Source of the DNA: Leptospira sp. WS4.C2
GTDB lineage: Bacteria > Spirochaetota > Leptospiria > Leptospirales > Leptospiraceae
Assembly (NCBI RefSeq): GCF_040833985.1
Contig: NZ_CP162139.1
Span: 2,066,001 to 2,130,000, forward strand
Length of the DNA stretch: 64,000 nucleotides
Direction: 5' to 3'
Below the pieces are notes generated by a model that was not told the DNA's origin, did no database searches, and was given only the letters and a program-made list of their open reading frames with translations. Shown here piece by piece: positions 44,671-53,841 of the stretch (positions within the stretch are counted from its first letter, which is position 1; every line of letters begins with the position of its first letter). The position numbers and the translations under genes are program-made.

Positions 44671-45834
44671 CTACTGAATCACCCGCTTCTCAATACCTAA
44701 AATTTGAAGTATTTTAGTTGCCAATGCAATGATGTCGCTTGCCGATTTATAATCGCGATATGATTTATTTTCAGCCTTCTCCATCTCACGAAGTTCTTCG
44801 ACCGTAATATCCAACTTAGAAGCAATATATTCAAAATCCTTCTTAGCTGTCTCAGCATCAAATGGTGGTTGAGAAATCTCTTTCAAAGCTGCTTCTCTAG
44901 TTTTCTGTCCAGTAAGAATCAAACTTGAATAATGCGCCTTTCGTTTATCGAATCCAAATTTTTTCGGCAACCAATACCCCTCATAGAATTTAGTAAACCT
45001 AGACTCATAATGTTTATGGCTGTATCTTTGCCACTTAAACTTAGTTTCTAATTCCTCAATGGCTCCTTCTTTAGTGTAAGGCATATAATTTAACGGCTGC
45101 ACAACCTTCAGCCCCTTAAAAAAACGATAATACAATTTGTATTTAAATATCCCAGCTAAAGGAAACGTCTTTAGTTTTCTTTTTCCGAATTTTTTGTGAA
45201 TATCCTTTAGCTGCCTAAGATCAGATGCATGATAATGCCAATCCAAAGGTTCGCGAATGCATTCAGTTGAATAGTTTCCACCATTTAGAATATATTTAAA
45301 TCCGTGTTTGGCACAATAGTTATAAAGTGAGGCGAAAAAGACATGATCCTGAGGCGTATCTAAATGAGGAACACCTGCCCTAAAAAAAGAAAGTTGCAGA
45401 TCCTTCATCTCTTCCCAATTTACAACTTCCGTAATTAAATCTAATTTTAATCCATCAACAATTCGTTCAATATTATTGACGGCCTCTTGGGAATTCCAAC
45501 CTGCATCAACATGAAAAAGCAAAGGTCTAAGTCCAAATTTTTCCTTTGCCAAATATGCTAAATAGGAACTATCAACACCACCACTGATTCCTAAAATACA
45601 ATCATATTCTTTGCCTTTCCCTTCAATTTTGATGTCTTCAATCATCTTATTTAGCAGGGCAGGATTATTTAATTTTTGATCCCATTCCGGCTTAATATTT
45701 TTATAATAATTTAAACAATGATTACATACACCATTTACATCAAATGTTATATTTGGATCCGTAGTATCCATGGCACAATTCGTGCAAACCTGATATTTGC
45801 TTTGTGATTTCAAATTATTCTCCTTAAAAATCAT
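44671..45834 (-). CDS. wbpG: N-acetyl sugar amidotransferase (WbpG/WbuX/PseA family)
   Basis: 387 residues. The N-terminal zinc site is CTNCAMDTTDPNITF ... GVCNHC (C17, C20, C37, C40), followed by the PP-loop ISGGVDSSYLAYLA (83-96). PP-loop ATPases of this family activate the N-acetyl carbonyl of a nucleotide sugar with ATP so that ammonia gives an acetamidino group. In E. coli O118/O151-type clusters WbuX/Y/Z act on an L-FucNAc precursor, and in P. aeruginosa WbpG/HisH2/HisF2 act on a diaminomannuronic derivative. The nearest candidate substrate here is the L-hexosamine of the WbvB/R/D cassette, or the LegB product. Confidence 0.92.
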   Translation of the reverse strand: MIFKENNLKSQSKYQVCTNCAMDTTDPNITFDVNGVCNHCLNYYKNIKPEWDQKLNNPALLNKMIEDIKIEGKGKEYDCILGISGGVDSSYLAYLAKEKFGLRPLLFHVDAGWNSQEAVNNIERIVDGLKLDLITEVVNWEEMKDLQLSFFRAGVPHLDTPQDHVFFASLYNYCAKHGFKYILNGGNYSTECIREPLDWHYHASDLRQLKDIHKKFGKRKLKTFPLAGIFKYKLYYRFFKGLKVVQPLNYMPYTKEGAIEELETKFKWQRYSHKHYESRFTKFYEGYWLPKKFGFDKRKAHYSSLILTGQKTREAALKEISQPPFDAETAKKDFEYIASKLDITVEELREMEKAENKSYRDYKSASDIIALATKILQILGIEKRVIQ

Positions 45835-45838
45835 AATA

Positions 45839-46726
45839 CTAAATTTTTAGAGCTGTTAGCATAGACTTAATGGTTATCTTAACTTTATGCTTAAAACTCA
45901 TCTTTTTAAAAAATGGGAACATATCTTTTATTTTAAGCTGTCCCGTTTCTACCAAAGAAGATAAGATCCCATAATGAATCCAACTGGGAAAGAATCCTCT
46001 TCTTGCGAACTCATCAAAAAAAATTGAATATCGTCTCTGAATTTCATTTAATATTATTAGCGTCCTCTGGGGATTACTAACATTCCCCCCTCCAACCCAA
46101 TAATATCCTAAACAACTGGGAATCCTTGTGAACTTTTCAGTAACTTGGGAAATTCGTAACCAATACTCAAAGTCTTCCCAAGCAATTAATTTCGGATCTT
46201 CGGAAATACTACCTACTGTAGTTAAAATTGATTTTTTAACAACTACGCTTGAATTAATAATTCCATTACCATTTAACAATAAATCGTCGAAAATAGGTCT
46301 CTTTAACTTTCGAGTTTTAACTTTTTTCGATAGAACCGAGACAGAGTGGCTTTCAGCTTCCAAAAGATCGTGATAAACTAAATCTGCACCACCTTCTAAT
46401 GCTTCGAGGGATTTTTGCAGTTTTGATGAGTGCCACCAATCGTCTGAATCCAGAAAGGCTATATACTCGCCGGCGGATTTACCGATGCCGAAATTCCTAG
46501 ACTTAGCAATCACACCATTATTATTGATTTGAAAAAAATGTATATTAGTTTCAGTAGCATACTTTTCTAAAACAGATTTTGTATTATCAAAAGAAAAATT
46601 ATCGACAACGATAATCTCCCAATTTCTGTAACTTTGATCCATAACCGATCCAATGGCCTGTTCAATTAAATGACCATTGTTGTAAGTAGGTATGATAACA
46701 GAAACCATAGGATTTTTACTTTCCAT
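45839..46726 (-). CDS. Glycosyltransferase family 2
   Basis: 295 residues. MVSVIIPTYNNGHLIEQAIG, IVVDNFSFDNTKSVLEKY and FLDSDDWWHSSKL are GT2 nucleotide- and metal-binding motifs; GKSAGEYIA precedes the DxD. The final ~40 residues are basic and amphipathic, suggesting membrane association. The start follows the amidotransferase in transcription order reversed, so it precedes that gene by 4 nt. It could transfer the CDP-6-deoxyhexose made by the neighbouring cassette or the amidino sugar. No direct evidence distinguishes them. Confidence 0.85.
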   Translation of the reverse strand: MESKNPMVSVIIPTYNNGHLIEQAIGSVMDQSYRNWEIIVVDNFSFDNTKSVLEKYATETNIHFFQINNNGVIAKSRNFGIGKSAGEYIAFLDSDDWWHSSKLQKSLEALEGGADLVYHDLLEAESHSVSVLSKKVKTRKLKRPIFDDLLLNGNGIINSSVVVKKSILTTVGSISEDPKLIAWEDFEYWLRISQVTEKFTRIPSCLGYYWVGGGNVSNPQRTLIILNEIQRRYSIFFDEFARRGFFPSWIHYGILSSLVETGQLKIKDMFPFFKKMSFKHKVKITIKSMLTALKI

Positions 46727-46737
46727 TCATTACCAAC

Positions 46738-47688
46738 CTAAACATTTGGATGGAAGTTTCTATTGCAAAAGAGTAACAAATCATCAATTTCATTATCAAT
46801 TTCTGATTCTTCAAACAAATTTAATGATTTCAATCTATCCACTTTATATTCGAGATTTAATTCAGATGTATTACCGTTTTGCTCTCTGATTTCAATTTGC
46901 GGTATAAAGTTAAATAAAACTTCTGCCCTACTTTGAATCCGCTTTGCCATACCTTCCAAGGTCATGCTGTAACCCGAACCGATGTTAAATGTATTAAATG
47001 GTAATCGGTTTTCCTGTCTTAACAAATTTCCAATCATTTTAGAAATATTTGTAATTGGTATAAAATCTCTCTGCTGTTTTCCATCTGAATTTAGGACTAG
47101 TTTCCCAATCATCACCACTTGTCTACAAAGATCATTTACAAATAACTTCCAACAGGTTACGTCTGGAAATGTGGGAGAACCAAAACCATTCGATAGTCTT
47201 AAACTGTAAGCTTTAAAATAATCTTTATTATGCGCGTAGGAAACGGCAAATTCTGCTGACAAATGTGATGTCGCATACGGATGTAAATTTTTCGGACAAA
47301 TTTCCTCATCAATAATCCCCACTAATGGACTATTATAAACATGAGCAGTTGATAAATATACAAATTGATCGATCTTTGCCAATCTACTAGCTTCAATTAA
47401 TTTCATTGTACCTAACGTGTTGAATTCAAAAGAAGAGATTGGATCCTTAGAAGAATCTTCTGCATTCATTCCCGCAGCATGAATGATGATATTCATACCT
47501 TTACATACTTCAATTAGTTGGCTTTTGTTATCCCAATCTAACCGAACAGGTTCAGCGTCTTTTAACCAAGAAGGAACTCCCTGTTGGCTTCGAGAACCAA
47601 GGAAAATTTTATATCCTAAGGAAGAAAGGTATTGGCCAATCCTCCCGCCTAAAAAGCCAAATCCACCAGTAATCAAAACTTTTTTCAA
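46738..47688 (-). CDS. SDR epimerase/reductase with His in place of catalytic Lys
   Basis: 316 residues, extended SDR. VLITGGFGFLGGRIGQYL (4-21), IIHAAGMNAEDSS (68-80) and VYLSTAHVYNSPLVG (110-124) are normal. The active-site motif reads PYATSHLSAEF (137-147): Tyr138 is kept but the expected Lys at 142 is His (codon CAT on the minus strand). It follows rfbF by 1 nt and ends the rfbG-cupin-rfbF-SDR cassette, so it probably reduces the CDP-4-keto-6-deoxy sugar. A related position is held by AltB-type reductases in CDP-6-deoxyhexose pathways. The Lys change may mean altered chemistry or a reduced role. Confidence 0.78.
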   Translation of the reverse strand: MKKVLITGGFGFLGGRIGQYLSSLGYKIFLGSRSQQGVPSWLKDAEPVRLDWDNKSQLIEVCKGMNIIIHAAGMNAEDSSKDPISSFEFNTLGTMKLIEASRLAKIDQFVYLSTAHVYNSPLVGIIDEEICPKNLHPYATSHLSAEFAVSYAHNKDYFKAYSLRLSNGFGSPTFPDVTCWKLFVNDLCRQVVMIGKLVLNSDGKQQRDFIPITNISKMIGNLLRQENRLPFNTFNIGSGYSMTLEGMAKRIQSRAEVLFNFIPQIEIREQNGNTSELNLEYKVDRLKSLNLFEESEIDNEIDDLLLFCNRNFHPNV

Positions 47689-47689
47689 G

Positions 47690-48451
47690 TTAGATTACCC
47701 AAGGCGCCCCTTTGGACCAAAGGGATTCTAATAACTCATGATCACGCTTTGTGTCCATACAATGCCAAAATCCCTCGTGGTGGTATGCCATTAGTTGCCC
47801 AAGCTTAGTTGCTCGTTCTAAAGGTTCCCGTTCTAATAATGTGGAATCGCCTGCTATTAAATCAAAAAATGCAGGTTCAAAAATGAAAAAACCGCCATTA
47901 ATCCAACCTTGATGTAACTGTGGTTTTTCTTGGAAACTTTTGACTAAAGATCCATCCATTTCCAATTCTCCAAACCTTGCAGAAGGCCTAACTGCAGAAA
48001 CAGTAATCATCTTTCCATGACTCTTATGAAAACTAAGCAACTTATCTAAATCTATATTGGAAACACCATCTCCATATGTTAACATACAGGTTTCGTTTCC
48101 AATAAAAGATTGCATTCGCTTAACTCGACCACCAGTCATTGACAAGTCACCGGTATTAACGAGAGTTACAGTCCAATCGACTGGATCGAGTTGGTGTGGT
48201 TTTATAGTTCCTGTAGACAAATCTATTGTGAAATCTGAATTTAGGGATCTATAATTTAGAAAATAGTCTTTTACAACTTCAGCTTTATAACCTAGGGCTA
48301 GATAAAAATCCTTATGGTTAAATCTAGCATAGTGATTCATGATATGCCAAAGGATTGGCTTTCCTCCAACGGGAACCATTGGTTTTGGAATTACATCTGT
48401 ATATTCTGATAGTCTTGTACCAAAACCACCAGCAAGTATAATCACTTTCAT
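47690..48451 (-). CDS. rfbF: Glucose-1-phosphate cytidylyltransferase
   Basis: 253 residues from the ATG at 48451, chosen because it overlaps the previous gene's TGA as ATGA and gives the canonical MKVIILAGGFGTRLSEYT; an ATG 12 nt upstream would add four residues. KPMVPVGGKPILWHIMNHY, MLTYGDGVSNIDL and ARFGELEMDG are as in RfbF/DdhA. It makes CDP-glucose from CTP and glucose-1-phosphate, feeding RfbG encoded just upstream. CDP-3,6-dideoxyhexose synthesis would also need RfbH, which is absent from the window. Confidence 0.95.
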   Translation of the reverse strand: MKVIILAGGFGTRLSEYTDVIPKPMVPVGGKPILWHIMNHYARFNHKDFYLALGYKAEVVKDYFLNYRSLNSDFTIDLSTGTIKPHQLDPVDWTVTLVNTGDLSMTGGRVKRMQSFIGNETCMLTYGDGVSNIDLDKLLSFHKSHGKMITVSAVRPSARFGELEMDGSLVKSFQEKPQLHQGWINGGFFIFEPAFFDLIAGDSTLLEREPLERATKLGQLMAYHHEGFWHCMDTKRDHELLESLWSKGAPWVI

Positions 48452-48882
48452 ACGTTTACCCATTCATAAGGAATTTTAGAAACTTCTAATCTATCTGTTT
48501 CCGAAGGATCATGAGGAATGTTAGAAATATTTAATACTAAACTTTTAGGAGAAGTTAAACCCTGAAATCCAAACCAAATTCCACTTGGAACGGTTATTCG
48601 GGAATAATTACTTTCTCCAATCGTTGTGTTAAAAAAGTCATTCGTGTTAGAATCATAAAAGGCAAAGTGAACATTTCCTACGGGAACAATTAAATTCATA
48701 ATCATCATATTGTGTCGTTTCCATGCTTTAATTGAACCTACTTCTACCCAAGAAAAATATGCTTCACCAAAACCATTAAAAGAAGAATCGTTACTTTTTA
48801 ATCCGTGGAGAACATTCCCACCTGGAGTTGGTATTTCGCGAATTGGCGTTATCTGAATTGTAGATAAGCTCACACTGCCCAC
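48448..48882 (-). CDS. RmlC-like cupin sugar epimerase for the CDP branch
   Basis: 144 residues from GTG 48882 (AAGGA 5 nt upstream); a second GTG at 48873 overlaps the rfbG stop as GTGA and would give 141 residues. REIPTPGGNVLHGLK, FGEAYFSWVEVGSIKAWKRH, LIVPVGNVHFAFYDSN and ITVPSGIWFGFQGL are typical of the short RmlC-like proteins found beside rfbF/rfbG. The canonical RGLHFQ of RmlC is absent; H in KAWKRH is a candidate base. Likely C3 and/or C5 epimerisation of CDP-4-keto-6-deoxyglucose. Position between rfbG and rfbF supports this. Confidence 0.78.
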   Translation of the reverse strand: MGSVSLSTIQITPIREIPTPGGNVLHGLKSNDSSFNGFGEAYFSWVEVGSIKAWKRHNMMIMNLIVPVGNVHFAFYDSNTNDFFNTTIGESNYSRITVPSGIWFGFQGLTSPKSLVLNISNIPHDPSETDRLEVSKIPYEWVNV

Positions 48883-49967
48883 TCTAATCCTTTTAATCTT
48901 GCGAACTCTTGGTATTTCGAAATTTGTTCCAAGGTCGTATTTATAATGTGTTTCGGATCGTTATAATATGACTTATACCATTCTGCAGTGAATTGAACCG
49001 TTTCTTCAAAACCCATGACAGCTGTCCAATGTAAGAGAGCCAATGCCTTATCGCAATTTAGTTTCAGTAATCCGGACTCATAAGGACCATTTACATTATT
49101 GGATACATCTCTCCATTGCACCAAATTCCAATGTTCTGACATTTTTTTAACTAATTCTAATACACTATGATTCTGATTTGCAGGAGGTCCAAAATTAAAA
49201 GGTTCCCCATGTAGATTCGGATTTATTGATAAGTGAACTGCTAAAACTAGATAACCACTCAATGGCTCTAACACATGTTGCCATGGCCTAGTCGCATTTG
49301 GATTTCTCAGATCAACAGACTGACTTTTTGACCAAGCTGTCACACAATCAGGAACGATTCTATCCTCAGCCCAATCACCTCCACCAATTACATTTCCGGC
49401 ACGAGCAGAAGCAATCCTCACATTGCTCGTTGCTTTCGGAAAATAAGACTTAATATGAGATTTAATAGCTATTTCAGCCGCGCCTTTAGAAGCACTATAA
49501 GGATCAGGCCCACCTAATAAATCATTCTCACGATATCCCCATATCCACTCAACATTATCATAACATTTGTCGCTAGTTATGATCACTGCAGAACAATTAT
49601 TGTTATATTTTCGGAGACCCTCTAAAACATGAAGAGTTCCCATTACGTTTATATTCCATGTTTCCAATGGATTATTGTATGACTTCCTAACTAACGACTG
49701 TGCAGCCAGATGAAACAAAAAGTCAGGCTTAAAATCTAATATTGCATTCTCGATTGCTTTTGCATCTCTTATATCGATCCTCAAATCAGTGATAGATTCG
49801 CTCATTTTCCCTACTTCAAAATGAGATGGATTTGAAATTGGATCCAATGCTATGCCACATACTTCAGCACCCATTTGTTTTAACCAGGTGATTAACCAGG
49901 CTCCCTTAAAACCCGTGTGACCAGTTACGAGTACTCTCTTGTTTTTATAATGAGAACTTAAATTCAT
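48870..49967 (-). CDS. rfbG: CDP-glucose 4,6-dehydratase
   Basis: 365 residues. RVLVTGHTGFKGAWLITWL (11-29), HLAAQSLVRKSYNNPLETW (86-104), TSDKCYDNVEW (131-141) and Y157-x3-K161 in PYSASKGAAE are the RfbG signature, with the GHTGFKG loop separating it from dTDP and GDP dehydratases. It removes water from CDP-glucose to give CDP-4-keto-6-deoxyglucose. It starts the coupled set rfbG-cupin-rfbF-SDR. A 61-nt gap separates it from the next gene upstream, the largest break in this part of the array. Confidence 0.95.
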   Translation of the reverse strand: MNLSSHYKNKRVLVTGHTGFKGAWLITWLKQMGAEVCGIALDPISNPSHFEVGKMSESITDLRIDIRDAKAIENAILDFKPDFLFHLAAQSLVRKSYNNPLETWNINVMGTLHVLEGLRKYNNNCSAVIITSDKCYDNVEWIWGYRENDLLGGPDPYSASKGAAEIAIKSHIKSYFPKATSNVRIASARAGNVIGGGDWAEDRIVPDCVTAWSKSQSVDLRNPNATRPWQHVLEPLSGYLVLAVHLSINPNLHGEPFNFGPPANQNHSVLELVKKMSEHWNLVQWRDVSNNVNGPYESGLLKLNCDKALALLHWTAVMGFEETVQFTAEWYKSYYNDPKHIINTTLEQISKYQEFARLKGLEWAV

Positions 49968-50028
49968 AATAATTGTTATATTGAAATTCTGCCTTTGTTA
50001 AATAATACATAAAATTGATTTAACGATT

Positions 50029-51891
50029 TTAAACACTTAAAATTTTTTTCCATTTTTCTAAGTTTTCACTTAGAAAAAAAATATCTTTACGTTTTGAAGG
50101 TATAGGCCTTCTTTCTATTTCTAGAACCATTTCTTCCAACTCGAAGGTCGAAGAAACAAACATAACATCGTCTATTCCAAATAAAGGACTGAAATTTAAT
50201 TCCTTAGGGTCTCGCGATGAAATCACTGGTAAACCTAAATAATAAGCTTCGATTGCAGCCGAAGTAATATTGCTAGTAAATACGATCGTGGAATTTTCTA
50301 ACAACTTTGACGATGAATCATAACTTAATTCAAAGTTTAACTTGGGAAAATCAAGAGGGTTTATTGGGCATGCTGGATGCGGTTTCACAATTACTTTGTA
50401 ATTATTTGTTAAATTACTATTTTCCAACAAATTTAATTGGAACTTACTTACAGAGAATAGATAATCCGTAAAAACTAAGATTACCTTTTTTTTTCTAACC
50501 TTTGTTTTAATGAAACTAAGGAAATTTAATTGAGTGAACCGAAGCGCTTCCGATGGTATTAATAATTTCTTTGAATAACCGAAATCAATTAACTGCTTTT
50601 TTGCTAAAGAGCCATTGTAAGTTACGGCATCGGGTTTACACTGGTCAAACTGAAACCCCGACTGATTTCTACTATAAGAATACCGAAGATCCCAAAACCT
50701 GACAGTTGCATGAGCTACACCGATAGTTTTTCCATTTACCTCTCTTTTCCATAAATAAACCAAAGCTTTTTCCCAACTTTGATTTTCCAGTAAATAGATT
50801 AGTTTCGTTCCAACCTTTGTCTTTTTTACAATTCTTTGAATCAAGTAGAATGTAAAAAGGTTTTGTATAGCAATATTACCTATTAATGAATTGGAGAGTT
50901 CGCTCCAAAGAAATAATGAGAGTCTCAAATCTTCCGAGTTTATTTTCGATTTTAATCGAAAGGAAAGAAAAAAAAGGTAAATAAAATTGAACTTAATATA
51001 TTTATAAAATACCTTAAGCACAATGGTAAAAGATAGTTCTTCGACTAAATTATGTTTTATGAATTCTCCTGATTTTTCGTTGAAGCTCTTAATTTTCTTT
51101 CTAACATTTGCTATTTTGCAAGATTTACTATCAGGAATATAAATATGCGAAAATGTTACCTGTTCCTTTTTATTTCTTATTAAACTAAGAAGAGGCCCCC
51201 AATATGCCGATTCAAATTGGTCTGCTTCTTTTCCCGGGAGTAAATGAAAAAAATAATCAAAAAAATGGACATCTGAACGATTCCAGATTATTGCTTTTCT
51301 CTGAAAATGAACACCACCGCAGAAACTTATATAACGAAAGAACGCTACCAAACCGAGAATGGTTAGAGGGATAATTTGCTTATAGTGAATTCTAAAAAGA
51401 CTCTTGTAGACGTTTCTTTTCCTTTTATTATCACCGGCTTCGAATCCACTAATCGAAGAGGAACAATTCTTAAAATGGTTTATCAGTTTGTCAGATGTAT
51501 TTTCTGAATAAAAAATCTTTGTAACTTCGAATTCTTTTAGATAACTTTCGAAAACAATGAGCTTAACGGCATCACTCAATAAAGCAGATTTACCATAATT
51601 TTTTTCAAATGTTAAGTTCATCCACCAGAGGCTGAAACCATTTTCAATCTCAAAAAGGGAATCGATTTCTTTCCCATTTAAAGAAACACGACTGAGTGAA
51701 TTGATTAAATCTAAATACCTATCACGGTATTTTTTTGCGTTAAATTCCAATTCATAGGGAATCGATATTAATTGTTTCGAATTAGCCCGATATTGATTCC
51801 AAAGAAATACCATACCATCGAATGATGGTGGCTCCGTTTCTTCAGTCCAAACAAGAATATCGCAAATATTAGGTTTGTGCTTGGTTATCAA
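50029..51891 (-). CDS. Surface carbohydrate biosynthesis protein (LIC13510/TIGR04326-like)
   Basis: 620 residues. The second half has LLENQSWEKALVYLWKRE, IGVAHATVRFWDLRYSYS, VIVKPHPACPINPLDFPK and TSNITSAAIEAYYLGLPVIS, a GT-B-like, capsule-synthesis-type fold. These motifs recall the Leptospira LIC13510-like surface carbohydrate family (TIGR04326). The start is TTG at 51891, overlapping the upstream gene by 23 nt; the first ATG would cost 26 residues, so the true N-terminus is uncertain. One central hydrophobic stretch (QIIPLTILGLVAFFRYI) may anchor it. Likely a glycosyltransferase; the donor is unknown. Confidence 0.65.
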   Translation of the reverse strand: MITKHKPNICDILVWTEETEPPSFDGMVFLWNQYRANSKQLISIPYELEFNAKKYRDRYLDLINSLSRVSLNGKEIDSLFEIENGFSLWWMNLTFEKNYGKSALLSDAVKLIVFESYLKEFEVTKIFYSENTSDKLINHFKNCSSSISGFEAGDNKRKRNVYKSLFRIHYKQIIPLTILGLVAFFRYISFCGGVHFQRKAIIWNRSDVHFFDYFFHLLPGKEADQFESAYWGPLLSLIRNKKEQVTFSHIYIPDSKSCKIANVRKKIKSFNEKSGEFIKHNLVEELSFTIVLKVFYKYIKFNFIYLFFLSFRLKSKINSEDLRLSLFLWSELSNSLIGNIAIQNLFTFYLIQRIVKKTKVGTKLIYLLENQSWEKALVYLWKREVNGKTIGVAHATVRFWDLRYSYSRNQSGFQFDQCKPDAVTYNGSLAKKQLIDFGYSKKLLIPSEALRFTQLNFLSFIKTKVRKKKVILVFTDYLFSVSKFQLNLLENSNLTNNYKVIVKPHPACPINPLDFPKLNFELSYDSSSKLLENSTIVFTSNITSAAIEAYYLGLPVISSRDPKELNFSPLFGIDDVMFVSSTFELEEMVLEIERRPIPSKRKDIFFLSENLEKWKKILSV

Positions 51892-52864
51892 TCTCTTCTT
51901 CAGGTACCGGATTCAGTAGCGGTTCCCCATTAAAAAAACGAACGATCTCAGATGCAGCTCCAAACTCCATTAAATAACGACAATCGTAAGAGCAAGAACC
52001 CATATGTTCTGTTAAAATAATATTTTCTAATTCAGATAGATTACCGACATAAGGCTCTTTTTCAAAGACATCAACAGCTGCACCTGCTATCTCCCCATTT
52101 TTAACAGAATGATAAAGATCCATTTCATTGATAATCCCGCCACGAGCTGTATTAATTAGAAAGGTATTTTTATTCATCATCGATAGTTCAGTTTTACCAA
52201 TCATGTTTTTTGTTAAACGAGTAAGAGGAGTATGCAAAGATATGATATCACAATTAGTATAAATTTCCTCTTTGGAAGTCTGCCTAACAATTAAATCACT
52301 ATTTTGAAGAATCGATTCGATTTCAGAGTCTTTATTCTTTAGATCATTGATTAACACTTGTTTTGGTTTAAATTCCTTTAGAATTCTTAGTATATTGCTA
52401 CCAACCCTTCCAAAGCCAATAAGCCCAATTGTTGATTCTCCAATTCGCTTACCTGTAAATCGAGACCAACCACCTCGTCTCATTTCAAAATTTGCAAGAT
52501 GAACCTTCCTGGTAAGACTTACCATTAGACCAATCGTTAATTCGACTACTGCCATTGTTACTGCATCCGGAGTATAAGCTACGGTGATACCCCTTTCTTT
52601 ACATAATTTCAGCGGTACTGAATCAAGGCCAATACCTACTCTGGAAATTATCTTCAAATTCGGATTTGCTTGTATGAGTGGAGTTAGATCTTCTGTCCCG
52701 GCAATGATTCCATCTACATTTTTTGCATAATCAGCAACTTCATTGGAAGTCAGTTTCCGTTTGGTCGGATTTAATTGAACATCCCATCCCTTTTTTTCTA
52801 AAATCTCAATGGGCTCAGGATTATATTGACCAAAGGGAAAAGTGGAAATAAATATCTTTTTCAT
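51869..52864 (-). CDS. D-2-hydroxyacid dehydrogenase family protein
   Basis: 331 residues. IISRVGIGLDSVPLKLCKER, the Rossmann IGLIGFGRVGSNILRIL, LINTARGGIINEMDL (substrate Arg), DVFEKEPYVGN (Glu) and LTEHMGSCSYD (His) give the complete catalytic Arg-Glu-His set of D-isomer-specific 2-hydroxyacid dehydrogenases, close to 3-phosphoglycerate dehydrogenase. It interconverts a 2-hydroxy and a 2-keto acid with NAD(H). In this locus it could handle a hydroxy-acid substituent or reduce the keto group of an ulosonic-acid precursor. It follows the zinc-ribbon methyltransferase by 4 nt. The specific acid is unknown. Confidence 0.82.
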   Translation of the reverse strand: MKKIFISTFPFGQYNPEPIEILEKKGWDVQLNPTKRKLTSNEVADYAKNVDGIIAGTEDLTPLIQANPNLKIISRVGIGLDSVPLKLCKERGITVAYTPDAVTMAVVELTIGLMVSLTRKVHLANFEMRRGGWSRFTGKRIGESTIGLIGFGRVGSNILRILKEFKPKQVLINDLKNKDSEIESILQNSDLIVRQTSKEEIYTNCDIISLHTPLTRLTKNMIGKTELSMMNKNTFLINTARGGIINEMDLYHSVKNGEIAGAAVDVFEKEPYVGNLSELENIILTEHMGSCSYDCRYLMEFGAASEIVRFFNGEPLLNPVPEEEIDNQAQT

Positions 52865-52868
52865 TCAA

Positions 52869-53831
52869 TTATACTCTTGCAAAAACCCATACATGCGAAC
52901 TCAGTTTATATTTTTTTAAAAGCTCTTGCAATTCCTTAATTGCCGCTTCGCCTCGCGTTTTCAAAACACTCATGAATTCATTTTTGGAATCATTAGAAAT
53001 AACGATATCCACATCAAGCTCACCTGGAGTAAACACTTCAATAGCTGAAAAATTTAATCTTTCGAATAAAGTCTCAAACCCCTTAACACTCATAAAGTTT
53101 ATATGATGGGGGGGAAAAATACTGTTAGATCGTTCTTGCAAAGTAAGAATATCAAAACCTTCATAACCAAGACCCGTTAATAATACATAACCGCCAGGTT
53201 TTGCTAACTTTTTTACTGAGTTTAAAAATTCTATAGGAGAAAAAACATGTTCAATTACTTCAGAAGAGATTACTAAATCAAATTCCCCCTCCCATACTGC
53301 AGAATTTTCAGCCATAGCCACCAAAGTTTCAATACCTTTCGAACGTGATATCGCAGCCATTTCTTCCGAAGGTTCAATTCCAAATAAAGAAGCCTTAGGA
53401 TAAAAGCTCTTTAGCTCCTCTAAAAAAATTCCATAACCTGAACCTACATCACAAATTTGATTGGGATTAAAATTTAGACCAGTAAGAAAGTCGAAGATCT
53501 TTTTTGCCTTAGGTCGAAATAGAATTTCTCTTCTTTTCTCTGCGACTGCGGGGAAAAAATGTTCAGACCAGAATTTAGATGAAATACCAACGGAATAAAA
53601 ATCATCTAACATTTCTTTCGAGGGTCGTGGATTACAAAATAGACTTCCACATTCAGAACATTTTTGGTAAGTATAACCTGATTTATTAAGATGACTGTTC
53701 GTAATCTTTGAATTGCAAGCAGGACAAGGAATTTCAGTGAATTTAGATTTATCTAATTTTTCTGCATCTACTTGCACCAAATCTAAATATTGTTTGAGTA
53801 ATTCCTTTGGTCGAATATCGCTTTCTTTCAT
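52869..53831 (-). CDS. Class I SAM methyltransferase with zinc ribbon
   Basis: 320 residues. Near the N-terminus two CxxC pairs (IPCPACNSK and CSECGSLFCNPRP) form a zinc ribbon. The methyltransferase core has ICDVGSGYGIFLEEL, IEPSEEMAAISRSKG, LVISSEVIEHVFSPIEFL and LAKPGGYVLLTG. Similar zinc-ribbon/SAM proteins lie at 26539 and 62046. It probably methylates a sugar or a terminal residue. The gaps to the acyltransferase (10 nt) and dehydrogenase (4 nt) indicate one transcript. Substrate unknown. Confidence 0.78.
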   Translation of the reverse strand: MKESDIRPKELLKQYLDLVQVDAEKLDKSKFTEIPCPACNSKITNSHLNKSGYTYQKCSECGSLFCNPRPSKEMLDDFYSVGISSKFWSEHFFPAVAEKRREILFRPKAKKIFDFLTGLNFNPNQICDVGSGYGIFLEELKSFYPKASLFGIEPSEEMAAISRSKGIETLVAMAENSAVWEGEFDLVISSEVIEHVFSPIEFLNSVKKLAKPGGYVLLTGLGYEGFDILTLQERSNSIFPPHHINFMSVKGFETLFERLNFSAIEVFTPGELDVDIVISNDSKNEFMSVLKTRGEAAIKELQELLKKYKLSSHVWVFARV

Positions 53832-53841
53832 TATTATTTTC

